A DNA stretch of 64,000 nucleotides. Source: UBA6244 sp963676875 (GTDB taxonomy: Bacteria > Bacteroidota > Bacteroidia > Bacteroidales > F082). The stretch lies in the NCBI GenBank assembly GCA_963676875.1, contig OY781436.1:372001-436000 (forward strand), written 5' to 3'. The notes under the pieces were generated by a model. That model was not told the DNA's origin, did no database searches, and saw nothing but the letters and a program-made list of their open reading frames with translations. Made by a program: the position numbers and the translations under genes. Positions 38,253 through 46,993 of this stretch are shown here, one piece after another. Positions within the stretch are counted from its first letter, which is position 1, and each line of letters begins with the position of its first letter.

Positions 38253-38803
38253 GAGTGGGGAGTGGGGAGTGGGAAGTCGGGAGTGGGAAGTCGGAAGTCC
38301 GAAGTCAGGAGTCCGAAGTTAGGGGTAAGGAGTATGGAGTATAGAGTAGGGAGACTGTCAATGCCCCTTAAACTGGCGCAAGCGTCCGCTTGTGACTTTG
38401 TTTGGGTGGGGAGTCGGGAGTCGGAAGTCCGTAGTCCGAAGTCAGGAGTATGGAGTATGGAGTAGGGAGTAGGGGGACTGTCAATGCCCCTTAAACTGGC
38501 GCAAGCGTCCGCTTGTGCCTTTGTTTGGGTGGGGAGATAGCCCGTAGGGCTTTAATATCCATAGCTAAATAATAAGAGAACCCAATTGTCCGTAGGACAT
38601 TAACGGAGTTGGAAGTCAGGAGTCCGAAGTCAGAAGTGTGGAGTATGGAGTTGGGAGACTGTGAATGCCCCTCAAATTGGCGCAAGCGTCCGCTTGTGCC
38701 TTTGTTTGGGTGGGGAGTCGGGAGTCGGGAGTCGGAAGACGGGAGACGGAAGTCCGAAGTCAGGAGTATGGAGTATGGAGTATGGAGTGGGGAGACTGTA
38801 AAT
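38253..38803. repeat. Low-complexity GGGAGTCGGGAGT block with ~120-180 bp higher-order units
   Basis: Hexamer-like units (GGGAGTC, GGAAGTCC, GAAGTCAGGAGT, ATGGAGT) alternate with a longer unit starting GACTGTCAATGCCCCTTAAA. The longer unit occurs in full at about 38353, 38476 and 38657 and as a truncated fourth copy at 38794. Each full unit holds a small palindrome GCGCAAGCGTCCGCTTGTG. The block fills most of the 879-bp gap between the divergent lipoprotein and amylase genes and encodes no believable protein. Confidence 0.85.
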
Positions 38804-38896
38804 GCCTGAAATTTGTTTACTTTTTATGTCAACCTATTTCAGGACGAGACATCCCAAAAAATCCTATTTTTGTTATTCATCTCTAACATCACCGTC

Positions 38897-40531
38897 ATGC
38901 GTATTAAACACCTCACCCTTTTGCTTGCTCTCGTTGGGATTGTTCTGCAAGGATGCCAACAACCTGAAGTCAAAAAACCCGTTTTCGACTGGAACAATGC
39001 CACTGTGTATTTCATGCTCACCGATCGCTTCAACAATGGCGATTTGAACAACGATGTAAACTTCGGTCGTACGGCGCCCACAGACGAACTCAGGAGGTTC
39101 AATGGCGGCGACATCAAAGGAATTACAGAAAAAATTCAGGATGGCTATTTCGACCGCCTGGGAGTGGATGTGTTGTGGTTTTCGCCTGTAAACGAGCAAA
39201 TTCACGGGTATGTGAACGAAGGACAGGGCAATACCTACGGCTTTCATGGCTATTGGATCCGCGACTGGACCAGCATGGAACCCAATTTTGGCACCAAAGC
39301 CGACCTGAAGAAACTGGTGGAAGAAGCCCACATGCATGGCATCCGTGTGATGATGGACGTCGTGATCAACCATACGGGTCCGGTTACAGAGGTTGACCCC
39401 GTTTGGCCATCCGACTGGGTACGTACCGAACCCCAATGCACCTATCAGGACTACGAAAGCACGGTATTTTGCACGTTGGTAGAAAACCTGCCTGATGTGA
39501 TCACCGAACAAACCGAAGAGGTAGAAGTGCCCCCGGCTTTGCAGGAAAAATGGCAACAAGAAGGACGATGGGAAAAAGAGATGAAATCCCTCGACGAATT
39601 TTTTGCCCGCACGGGCTATCCACGCACACCACGTTATTACATCATCAAATGGATTACTGACTACATCCGCGAGTTTGGCATCGACGGCTTTCGGGTAGAT
39701 ACGGTAAAACATACCGAAGCCGATGTATGGGCTGATTTGTCCACAGAAGCAGCCATCGCTTTCGCTGAATGGAAAAAAGCCAACCACGAAGCCATTCAGG
39801 AAGATCAGGATTTCTTTATGCTCGGCGAAGTATATAACTACAACGCCCTCAATGGCAAGGAGTTTGATTTCGGCGATAAAAAAGTGAACTACTTCGATTT
39901 TGGTTTCAACAGTCTGATCAACTTCGGCTTTAAAGGCGATGCCAACAAAAATTACGAAGAACTGTTCTCAGCATACGCCAACCAACTAAACCAAGGCGCA
40001 CTGAAGGACCTAACCTTTATGAACTACGTGAGCTCCCACGACGACAGCTGGCCCTTCGACAAGGAACGCCAACGCACTTTTGAGTCGGCCACCAAATTGC
40101 TGCTTGCCCCCGGACAAGCCCAGATATATTATGGCGACGAAACCGCACGCCCCCTGATCATCGAGGGAGCCGAAGGCGATGCCAACCTCCGCAGCTTTAT
40201 GAACTGGGGCGAAAACCCCGAGCTGCTGGCACACTGGCAAAAGCTGGGACAATTCAGACACCGCCACGCCGCCATTGGAGCCGGCGAGCACAAAATGATC
40301 AGCAGCAGTCCCTATTTCTTCAGCCGCACCTACCACAAAAACAATCTGGACGACACGGTCATCATTGGACTGGATATACCACAACAACCCACTGTAGTGC
40401 ATGTAAGCGAATATTTCGATGACGGAACCCAACTGTACGACGCTTATGGGCGGAAGAAATATACGGTACAAGATGGCAAGATTGTGGTGAATACAGCCGA
40501 ATCAGTTGTTTTGCTCGAAAAGCGCATGTAA
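38897..40531 (+). CDS. GH13 alpha-amylase family lipoprotein
   Basis: A 544-aa glycoside hydrolase. I chose ATG at 38897 because it gives a clean lipoprotein signal (MRIKHLTLLLALVGIVLQGC, Cys20); the frame is open upstream to 38813 but that adds a poor leader. GH13 regions in order: DVVINHTGP (region I), DGFRVDTVKH with nucleophile Asp268 (II), MLGEVYN with acid/base Glu311 (III) and YVSSHDD with Asp382 (IV). It would cleave alpha-1,4 glucans at the cell surface or in the periplasm. No SusC/D or other starch genes flank it. Confidence 0.93.
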   Translation: MRIKHLTLLLALVGIVLQGCQQPEVKKPVFDWNNATVYFMLTDRFNNGDLNNDVNFGRTAPTDELRRFNGGDIKGITEKIQDGYFDRLGVDVLWFSPVNEQIHGYVNEGQGNTYGFHGYWIRDWTSMEPNFGTKADLKKLVEEAHMHGIRVMMDVVINHTGPVTEVDPVWPSDWVRTEPQCTYQDYESTVFCTLVENLPDVITEQTEEVEVPPALQEKWQQEGRWEKEMKSLDEFFARTGYPRTPRYYIIKWITDYIREFGIDGFRVDTVKHTEADVWADLSTEAAIAFAEWKKANHEAIQEDQDFFMLGEVYNYNALNGKEFDFGDKKVNYFDFGFNSLINFGFKGDANKNYEELFSAYANQLNQGALKDLTFMNYVSSHDDSWPFDKERQRTFESATKLLLAPGQAQIYYGDETARPLIIEGAEGDANLRSFMNWGENPELLAHWQKLGQFRHRHAAIGAGEHKMISSSPYFFSRTYHKNNLDDTVIIGLDIPQQPTVVHVSEYFDDGTQLYDAYGRKKYTVQDGKIVVNTAESVVLLEKRM

Positions 40532-40991
40532 TTTGATACGTCTTGGGGGTGTTTGATCGTTGTAAAAATCTGGGAAGGGTTTCAAACAGTCAAAGGTATA
40601 GTATCAATTAAATCAAAGGAGGATCAAACTTCAAGCGGGGGCGATTGATGCTTTTTAGGAGTATTAAGGGTTTATCATCCTTAATCATCCATGCAAATCC
40701 AGGTCATCAATGATTTATCAATCTAGCGTTAGCCCATTCATTTTTAGATCATCTAGCTGACCAAGTTACTCATCACCAACACCTCTTACGAATAATAAAA
40801 ATGTTTAATTAAAGGAGCTAAATTTTACCAAAAAATATTGGCGTGAACAAAAAAAGGTTACTTTTGGAATGTTGATATAAATCCAAATAACTCTGCTACC
40901 TAAAGGTGATAATTCTACCTCATGAAAGCAATTATAAAATAATTATCTAAATTAAATCTTCGGATGCAATTTAAATAAAACCTAAAATTTA
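40532..40991. other. Upstream region of the first regulator copy
   Basis: No gene. Unlike the other units of the array, this region lacks the paired palindromic sites and a GG-N10-GC promoter. The nearest sequence (TTGGCGTGAACAAA at about 40843) has no GC at the -12 position. No short leader ORF precedes the ATG at 40992. A segment near 40629-40655 (GATCAAACTTCAAGCGGGGG) resembles, inverted, a piece of the spacer at 25.5 kb. Confidence 0.5.
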
Positions 40992-42374
40992 ATGAGCAAT
41001 TTTAAAATTCTGGTGTTGGACGATGAGTGTTCTCTTGTGGAAGAAATTTGTGGTTTTCTTGAGATGGAAGAGCACCAGTGTTTTGGCGCTGTAAATCCAA
41101 CTCAGGCTTTTGAAGTGTTAAAAAATGAAAATATTGATGCTGCTATTGTTGATGTTTTTCTTCCGGAGATGAGTGGAATAGAAGTGATGGCAAAAATCAA
41201 ACAAGATTACCCACTAGTTGAAATTATTGCCATTACGGGACAAGGTGATATGCAAACGGTTATAGAGTCCTTTCGTAACGGAGCAATAGATTTTTTTTCC
41301 AAACCTTTTAGCCTCTATGATCTGACTGCTTGTCTTGAACGCGTTTCGATGCAACTTAAATCTAAGATGCAAGATGAAATATCAGAGCTTAATCACCACT
41401 TGCTTGCCAGCAATCCTAATGAAAGTAATGGTTATAAATTTGTAGGGAATAGTCCTGAGATGAAAAAAGTTATTGAACTGGTCTCACGGGTTGCCCAAAC
41501 CGATAGCACTACTGTACTCATTACCGGTGAAAGTGGAACAGGTAAGGAATTGGTAGCCCGCGGAATTCATGCTTTGAGTAATAGACGCAATAATTATTTT
41601 CATAGTGTAAACTGCTCAGCCATACCTGAAAGCCTTTTCGAAAGTGAGTTTTTTGGACACCAAAAAGGGGCTTTTTCCGGAGCCATTGAAAATACAAGTG
41701 GGTGGTTTGAAATTTCGCAAAATGGCACTTTATTTCTTGATGAAATTGCTGAACTACCACTTACTACCCAAGCAAAATTTTTACGCGTTTTAGATAACAA
41801 AATCATTAGTAAAATTGGAGCAAAAAAAGAAATAAGTCTTGATTTACGAATCATTGCAGCAACGAACAAGAGTTTACCCGAAATGGTTGAACAGAGGTTA
41901 TTTCGCAACGATTTGTTTCACAGATTGAATGCCTTTATCATCAACATACCACCACTGCGAGATCATAGTGAAGATATTCCTGATCTGATTAATTATTTTG
42001 TCAATTACTTTAATAAAAGTTTGAATAAAAATATCAAGACTGTTGATGAGAAACTTGTAAGAAAATTGATGGAATATAGTTTTCCTGGGAATGTACGTGA
42101 ATTGAAAAATATCATTGAGCAAGCCATGATTTTATGCGATGGCAATATACTCACCATGAAGAATTTAATGATCAACAGTAGAATTAAATTAAATGACAAC
42201 AAGGTAGATGTAACTGATTATGAGCTGGATAAAATTGAAAAAATAGTCATTATCAGGGCCATGAAATATGCCGGCCTAAATAAATCGAAAGCTGCCCGCT
42301 CACTCAATATCTCACGACAGGCACTCAACAGAAAATTGGAAAAGCATCAAATTACAAATGAGATGATGACCTAA
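40992..42374 (+). CDS. NtrC-family sigma-54 activator, copy 1
   Basis: A 460-aa bacterial enhancer-binding protein. Receiver at 1-120: DDE near residue 11, acceptor Asp54 (AIVDVFLPEM), Thr82, Lys104. AAA+ domain at about 150-385: Walker A GESGTGKE (179-186), sigma-54-contacting loop GAFSGA (226-231), Walker B TLFLDE (Asp250, Glu251), FRNDLFHRLN and FPGNVRELKN. C-terminal Fis-type helix-turn-helix: GLNKSKAARSLNISRQALNR. When phosphorylated it should bind enhancers and drive sigma-54 RNA polymerase. Over 1,368 bp it is nearly identical to copy 2, with only a few amino-acid changes (for example C13S, I99F, K149E), while flanking DNA differs. It has no visible sigma-54 promoter of its own. No cognate kinase is adjacent. 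Confidence 0.93.
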   Translation: MSNFKILVLDDECSLVEEICGFLEMEEHQCFGAVNPTQAFEVLKNENIDAAIVDVFLPEMSGIEVMAKIKQDYPLVEIIAITGQGDMQTVIESFRNGAIDFFSKPFSLYDLTACLERVSMQLKSKMQDEISELNHHLLASNPNESNGYKFVGNSPEMKKVIELVSRVAQTDSTTVLITGESGTGKELVARGIHALSNRRNNYFHSVNCSAIPESLFESEFFGHQKGAFSGAIENTSGWFEISQNGTLFLDEIAELPLTTQAKFLRVLDNKIISKIGAKKEISLDLRIIAATNKSLPEMVEQRLFRNDLFHRLNAFIINIPPLRDHSEDIPDLINYFVNYFNKSLNKNIKTVDEKLVRKLMEYSFPGNVRELKNIIEQAMILCDGNILTMKNLMINSRIKLNDNKVDVTDYELDKIEKIVIIRAMKYAGLNKSKAARSLNISRQALNRKLEKHQITNEMMT

Positions 42375-42656
42375 CCTCCTCAGTTATCCATTCAGTATCC
42401 ATAATCAGTAATTGTATCATAGGTAAGCCTCTTTTTCGTATACCATTTACCTTTCAATGTATGGCTGCAGCTCGCCAGAGGTGCATTAACCTGAAAGGCT
42501 ATGGTTGACAAATTCTTTTTTCCATATTGTTTTTTATTTTCGCACACACATGGTTATAACTTACAACAGATACATTGAAAAGCTTTTTTGAATAAATAGA
42601 TCTTGTAGGCAACCCACCCTATTGCAAACGAACACGACATTTGCAAGACTTGTGTA

Positions 42657-42774
42657 ATACCGATTATGAATTGAAATGAGCTTTAAGTTCGCTTCGCTCC
42701 TGAAACCTCTTCAATTCTATATCGGCATTATACATAAACAGCGTAGTGCTAACTTCAATTTATAGTTGGTATAA
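42657..42774 (+). mobile_element. ~117-bp inverted-repeat element, copy C
   Basis: Same element as 4203-4318. It begins ATACCGATTATGAATTGAA and ends TTCAATTTATAGTTGGTAT, which can pair; the internal arm TTCAATTCTATATCGGCAT offers an alternative partner. It lies 283 bp after the stop of regulator copy 1 and about 190 bp before the first enhancer site of the next unit. The rest of 42375-42960 holds no gene I can support. Confidence 0.88.
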
Positions 42775-42960
42775 TACGAAAGCAGGAAGACTTTCTTCTA
42801 ATCGTTTCAAATGAATAATTGCCCGGTCGAACCACAAATCAAGAAATTTACTTATTGAATGTATATTACTCATTACATGATGTTTATAATAGTTCTACAG
42901 CGTGACGATTATCCACGTTTTACTTGACGAAATTGTGGCGCTCTCCGTTTTTGTAGCCCT

Positions 42961-43051
42961 GACCGATTTCGGGCATGCCGTTGGTTGCTTTGTATTTTAC
43001 GCAAAATTAGATATTTACACTTTTTCACAATTCAACTGCCCAATAACGGGC
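42961..43051 (+). promoter_or_regulatory. Paired palindromic enhancer-like sites, unit 2
   Basis: Site 1 GACCGATTTCGGGC (42961-42974) and site 2 GCCCAATAACGGGC (43038-43051) are 14-bp imperfect palindromes with consensus GCCCG-N4-CGGGC. Their centres are exactly 77 bp apart, as in units 4 and 5. Site 2 is about 75 bp upstream of the -24 GG. Spacing and repetition suggest upstream activator sequences for the NtrC-type regulators encoded here; binding is inferred. Confidence 0.7.
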
Positions 43052-43116
43052 GTTTTCTGCTGTTATAAAATCACACAACATTCTTTTAAATTGCTGATTT
43101 ATTAGACTTTACAACA

Positions 43117-43133
43117 TTGGCACGATTATAGGA
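43117..43133 (+). promoter_or_regulatory. Sigma-54 -24/-12 promoter, unit 2
   Basis: TTGGCACGATTATAGGA: a good -24 element (TGGCACG), then ten bases from GG to a GG in place of the canonical GC at -12. The short ORF starts 32 bp downstream at 43165. The altered -12 dinucleotide may weaken it relative to the other units. Confidence 0.65.
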
Positions 43134-43164
43134 ACCTATGTCGCGCCCATAGATATCAGTCTGT

Positions 43165-43341
43165 ATGATTATTTTTTTTAAACTATTTACATTTTACACT
43201 CAACGGTACGCTGTAAATACCCTCCGCGGGTTCAGTTTTATGAATGGGATGCTAGATACGCAGCAAGTATTGAAAAATCTAGAGCCGGACTTTTTGGAAA
43301 CTAAATACATTTTTACACAAAACATAAACAAAAATGGATAA
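43165..43341 (+). CDS. 58-aa leader ORF of regulator copy 2
   Basis: The ORF starts 32 bp after the sigma-54 promoter and its stop (TAA at 43339-43341) lies inside the regulator gene, overlapping its start by 8 bases. The peptide (MIIFFKLFTFYTQRYAVNTL, then GFSFMNGML and VLKNLEPDFLE) aligns with the leader of unit 3 (YTENTNGFSIFINGML ... FTQ) and more weakly with the 96-aa protein at 49377 (ALQAVKNLRPEYI). I infer a truncated relative of that protein and translational coupling to the regulator. Whether it makes a stable product is unknown. Confidence 0.6.
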   Translation: MIIFFKLFTFYTQRYAVNTLRGFSFMNGMLDTQQVLKNLEPDFLETKYIFTQNINKNG

Positions 43342-44740
43342 TTTTAAAATTCTGGTGTTGGACGATGAGAGTTCTCTTGTGGAAGAAATTTGTGGTTTTC
43401 TTGAGATGGAAGAGCACCAGTGTTTTGGCGCTGTAAATCCAACTCAGGCTTTTGAAGTGTTAAAAAATGAAAATATTGATGCTGCTATTGTTGATGTTTT
43501 TCTTCCGGAGATGAGTGGAATAGAAGTGATGGCAAAAATCAAACAAGATTACCCACTAGTTGAAATTATTGCCATTACGGGACAAGGTGATATGCAAACG
43601 GTTATAGAATCCTTTCGTAACGGTGCATTTGATTTTTTTTCCAAACCTTTTAGCCTCTATGATCTGACTGCTTGTCTTGAACGCGTTTCGATGCAACTTA
43701 AATCTAAGATGCAAGATGAAATATCAGAGCTTAATCACCACTTGCTTGCCAGCAATCCTAATGAAAGTAATGGCTATGAATTTGTAGGGAATAGTCCTGA
43801 GATGAAAAAAGTTATTGAACTGGTCTCACGGGTTGCCCAAACCGATAGCACTACTGTACTCATCACCGGTGAAAGTGGAACAGGTAAGGAATTGGTAGCC
43901 CGCGGAATTCATGCTTTGAGTAATAGACGCAATAATTATTTTCATAGTGTAAACTGCTCGGCCATACCTGAAAGCCTTTTCGAAAGTGAGTTTTTTGGAC
44001 ACCAAAAAGGGGCTTTTTCCGGAGCCATTGAAAATACAAGTGGGTGGTTTGAAATTTCGCAAAATGGCACTTTATTTCTTGATGAAATTGCTGAACTACC
44101 ACTTACTACCCAAGCAAAGTTTTTACGCGTTTTAGATAACAAAATCATTAGTAAAATTGGAGCAAAAAAAGAAATAAGTCTTGATTTACGAATCATTGCA
44201 GCAACGAACAAGAGTTTACCCGAAATGGTTGAACAGAGGTTATTTCGCAACGATTTGTTTCACAGATTGAATGCCTTTATCATCAACATACCACCACTGC
44301 GAGATCATAGTGAAGATATTCCTGATCTGATTAATTATTTTGTCAATTACTTTAATAAAAGTTTGAATAAAAACATCAAGACTGTTGATGAGAAACTTGT
44401 AAGAAAATTGATGGAATATAGTTTTCCTGGGAATGTACGTGAATTGAAAAATATCATTGAGCAAGCCATGATTTTATGCGATGGCAATATACTCACCATG
44501 AAGAATTTAATGATCAACAGTAGAATTAAATTAAATGACAACAAGGTAGATATAACTGATTATGAACTGGATAAAATTGAAAAAATAGTCATTATCAGGG
44601 CCATGAAATATGCCGGCCTAAATAAATCGAAAGCTGCCCGCTCACTCAATATCTCACGACAAGCACTCGACAGAAAATTGGAAAAGCATCAAATTACAAA
44701 TGAGATGATGGCACGACCTCCGCAACTACCAATTTCTTAA
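43334..44740 (+). CDS. NtrC-family sigma-54 activator, copy 2
   Basis: A 468-aa near-twin of copy 1 with all motifs intact: acceptor Asp54, GESGTGKE, GAFSGA, TLFLDE and the Fis-type helix-turn-helix. The few differences include Asp at residue 2, Ser13 for Cys, Phe99 for Ile, Glu149 for Lys and QALDRKLE for QALNRKLE. The C-terminus runs on for eight extra residues (MARPPQLPIS) because sequence after the shared part diverges. It has its own sigma-54 promoter with two enhancer-like sites, so it should be activated by itself or its twin. The start overlaps the leader ORF. Confidence 0.93.
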   Translation: MDNFKILVLDDESSLVEEICGFLEMEEHQCFGAVNPTQAFEVLKNENIDAAIVDVFLPEMSGIEVMAKIKQDYPLVEIIAITGQGDMQTVIESFRNGAFDFFSKPFSLYDLTACLERVSMQLKSKMQDEISELNHHLLASNPNESNGYEFVGNSPEMKKVIELVSRVAQTDSTTVLITGESGTGKELVARGIHALSNRRNNYFHSVNCSAIPESLFESEFFGHQKGAFSGAIENTSGWFEISQNGTLFLDEIAELPLTTQAKFLRVLDNKIISKIGAKKEISLDLRIIAATNKSLPEMVEQRLFRNDLFHRLNAFIINIPPLRDHSEDIPDLINYFVNYFNKSLNKNIKTVDEKLVRKLMEYSFPGNVRELKNIIEQAMILCDGNILTMKNLMINSRIKLNDNKVDITDYELDKIEKIVIIRAMKYAGLNKSKAARSLNISRQALDRKLEKHQITNEMMARPPQLPIS

Positions 44741-44830
44741 GAATATTCAGCATTTGTGTCAAAAGTACGATGCTTTTATCGATACCCCCGGTTGCCTGTA
44801 GTAGTCTAATTGTACTATATGCGTTATTTA

Positions 44831-44946
44831 ATACCGATTATGAATTGAAATGAGCTTTAAGTTCGCTTCGCTCCTGAAACCTCGTCAATTCTATATCGGC
44901 AATATACATAAACAGCGTAGTGCTAACTTCAATTTATAGTTGGTAT
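44831..44946 (+). mobile_element. ~117-bp inverted-repeat element, copy D
   Basis: Almost identical to copy C, with small changes (CCTCGTCAATTC, GGCAATATAC). It starts 91 bp after the stop of regulator copy 2 and lies about 295 bp before the first enhancer-like site of unit 3. The rest of 44741-45240 shows no gene. Confidence 0.88.
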
Positions 44947-45240
44947 AAGAGGGTCTTCAGCCCAGATGGTTAAACTTAACAGGTTTTTATTTAAGATTTT
45001 GATAGGCATTCACGCATGTATAGTGACTCACCACAAATACACAACAGAATATATTGAATAAGAATGGATCATGTAAACATCCAACCGGAAGCAAACAAAC
45101 GAAACGTCTACAACACCAGCAATATATGGAAGGCAAGTCATTTATTTTGATCATATTAAATTAATATTTAAGAAAGTTCTAAAGCATATTTACCAACAGT
45201 ATTTTGACCTCGGTAAAAAAATCTCCGATATTGTAGAATT

Positions 45241-45331
45241 GTCTGAAATTGGACAAATTACAAGAACGTATACATTTCTCTCATTATCTGATGGTTACAG
45301 ATATTCCCCGCTAATTTGCCCGTTAATGGGC
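45241..45331 (+). promoter_or_regulatory. Paired palindromic enhancer-like sites, unit 3 (site 1 decayed)
   Basis: Site 2 GCCCGTTAATGGGC (45318-45331) is a strong palindrome. At exactly 77 bp upstream, centre to centre, lies GTCTGAAATTGGAC (45241-45254), a degenerate match to the unit 5 site GACCGAAAGCGGGC that has kept some symmetry. I found it by predicting its position from the other units. Site 2 is 75 bp from the -24 GG. Confidence 0.6.
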
Positions 45332-45397
45332 TTTTCTTATTTGTTTATCAAGCTCTTTAATTTTCGATACAACCCTGTTCTTAAGCACATTATGATA

Positions 45398-45415
45398 TTG
45401 GCACGATTTTAGCTT
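45398..45415 (+). promoter_or_regulatory. Sigma-54 -24/-12 promoter, unit 3
   Basis: TTGGCACGATTTTAGCTT has GG (45400-45401), exactly ten bases, then GC (45412-45413). TGGCACG matches the -24 consensus fully. The leader ORF starts about 30 bp after the GC. Confidence 0.75.
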
Positions 45416-45443
45416 TAAGTATGATGCCCAGATAGTAGTCTAC

Positions 45444-45611
45444 ATGAGTGTAGTTTTAGAACCATTAGCATTTAACAGCCAATGGTACACCGAAAATACC
45501 AACGGCTTTTCCATTTTTATAAATGGAATGCTGATTGCTTTGCATGGAAGGAAAAGTCTCTATCCGAACCGTACAGTTTTTACACAATTTCATATAAAAC
45601 CAAATTATTAA
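45444..45611 (+). CDS. 55-aa leader ORF of regulator copy 3
   Basis: The ORF encodes MSVVLEPLAFNSQWYTENTN then GFSIFINGMLIALHG and ends in TAA whose last A is the first base of the regulator ATG (TAATG, 45609-45613). The first residues (MSVVLEP) match those of the 96-aa protein of unit 5 (MIVVLEP), and the middle matches the unit 2 leader. The overlap implies translational coupling to the regulator. A longer regulator frame from 45482 is open but lies inside this leader in another frame. Confidence 0.6.
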   Translation: MSVVLEPLAFNSQWYTENTNGFSIFINGMLIALHGRKSLYPNRTVFTQFHIKPNY

Positions 45612-46993
45612 TGGAAATTTTTAAAATTCTGGTATTAGACGATGAAATTTCCCTTGTAGAAGAACTATGTGACTATCTTAAGATGCAACAATACCAATGT
45701 TTTGGTGCAGTTAAACCAACTCAGGCTTTTGAAGTATTAAAAAGAGACAATATTGATATTGCCATTATTGATGTTTTACTTCCTGATATGAATGGGTTAA
45801 ACGTAATAAAGAAAATAAAGCAGGATTACCCATTGATTGAAATTATTGTCGTTACAGGACAAGGGGACATGCAAACGGCAATTGAAGCCTATCGTTGCGG
45901 TGCAATAGATTTCTTTTCCAAACCTTTCAGCTTAAATGATCTTAGTGCCCGCCTTGACCGTGTTTTGATACAACTTAAGCTTAAGGCGCAAGCCCAAAAA
46001 GCAGAACTTTTTCATCACCTGCTTGCGAATGATTGTAAAGAAGGGCGTGGTTTTGAATTTGTAGGTAAAAGCCCAGAAATACAAAGCGTTATTGAGCTAG
46101 TGTCGCGCATTACCCAAAATGACCCTCCTACTGTACTCATAACCGGAGAATGTGGCACAGGAAAAGAGTTATTAGCCCGCAGCATTCATGCAATTAGCAG
46201 CAGAAGCAAGAATTATTTTCATAGTGTAAACTGCTCAACCATACCTGAGAGCCTGTTAGAAAATGAGGTATTTTGCCGCAATAAAAAGGAATTTCCTGAT
46301 TTCGTTGAAGACACAAGTGGATGGTTTGAAATTTCTCATAATGGCACCCTGTTTCTGAATAAAATTAACGAAATGCCGCTTACCACCCAAGGAAAAATTA
46401 TACGGGTACTAGATAACAAGGTCATAAGTAGAATTGGTACGAATAAAGAATTCAGTCTTAATTTACGTATAATTGCGGCAACAAATAAGAGTATACCCAA
46501 AATGGTTGAAAGGGGGTTGTTTCGTAGCGACTTGTTTCACAGATTGAATACCCTGGTCATTAACATACCCTCACTACGTGAACGTAGGGAAGATATTCCG
46601 GACTTGATTGATTATTATCTAGGGTACTTTAATAAAAGTCTGAATAAAAATATTAGGACTGTTGATGAAGAACTTGTGACTAAATTAAAGGAATATAGTT
46701 TTCCGGGGAATGTACGTGAATTGAAAAACATCATTGAGCAAGCCATGATTTTATGCGATAGCGATAAGCTTTGCTGGGAGGATGTGATGATTAACAGTAA
46801 TGTTAAAATACAAGACAACAAGGTTAATGTTGATAACTATGAACTGGATAAAATAGAACAATTAGCTGTCGCCAGGGCTATGAAATATGCTGGCTTAAAC
46901 AAATCAATGGCTGCCCGAACGCTTAACATATCACCTCAGACACTTGATAATAAGCTGAGAAAATACCATATTACAGATGATATGATGTCGTAA
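45611..46993 (+). CDS. NtrC-family regulator, copy 3, with inactivated AAA+ motifs
   Basis: A 460-aa paralogue clearly diverged from copies 1 and 2. The receiver keeps the DDE motif near residue 11, Asp54, Thr82 and Lys104, and Walker A is retained as GECGTGKE. At the position of GAFSGA (226-231) it reads KEFPDF, so the sigma-54-contacting loop is lost. Walker B TLFLDE is TLFLNK, losing both acidic residues. FRSDLFHRLN and the C-terminal helix-turn-helix (GLNKSMAARTLNISPQTLDN) remain. It should still sense phosphorylation and bind DNA but is not expected to hydrolyse ATP or remodel sigma-54 polymerase. The open frame with conserved ends suggests a maintained protein, perhaps a competitor of the active copies. 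I chose the start at 45611 because it matches copies 1 and 2 and couples to the leader. Confidence 0.88.
   Translation: MEIFKILVLDDEISLVEELCDYLKMQQYQCFGAVKPTQAFEVLKRDNIDIAIIDVLLPDMNGLNVIKKIKQDYPLIEIIVVTGQGDMQTAIEAYRCGAIDFFSKPFSLNDLSARLDRVLIQLKLKAQAQKAELFHHLLANDCKEGRGFEFVGKSPEIQSVIELVSRITQNDPPTVLITGECGTGKELLARSIHAISSRSKNYFHSVNCSTIPESLLENEVFCRNKKEFPDFVEDTSGWFEISHNGTLFLNKINEMPLTTQGKIIRVLDNKVISRIGTNKEFSLNLRIIAATNKSIPKMVERGLFRSDLFHRLNTLVINIPSLRERREDIPDLIDYYLGYFNKSLNKNIRTVDEELVTKLKEYSFPGNVRELKNIIEQAMILCDSDKLCWEDVMINSNVKIQDNKVNVDNYELDKIEQLAVARAMKYAGLNKSMAARTLNISPQTLDNKLRKYHITDDMMS

Noticed and set aside
38253..38803. Possible CRISPR or iteron origin in the repeat block
   Set aside because: Repeats are degenerate and of variable spacing, with no spacers, no DnaA-box cluster and no replication gene nearby.
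40838..40862. TTGGCGTGAACAAAAAAAGG as a sigma-54 promoter for copy 1
   Set aside because: No GC or GG lies ten bases after the GG, and no enhancer palindromes are found upstream.
42902..43105. 67-aa ORF before unit 2
   Set aside because: It covers both palindromic sites, has no homologue in the other units and no ribosome-binding context; regulatory DNA is the better explanation.
45482..46993. Longer start for regulator copy 3 at 45482
   Set aside because: The extra 43 residues have no counterpart in copies 1 and 2 and lie inside the leader ORF in a different frame; 45611 aligns with the other copies.
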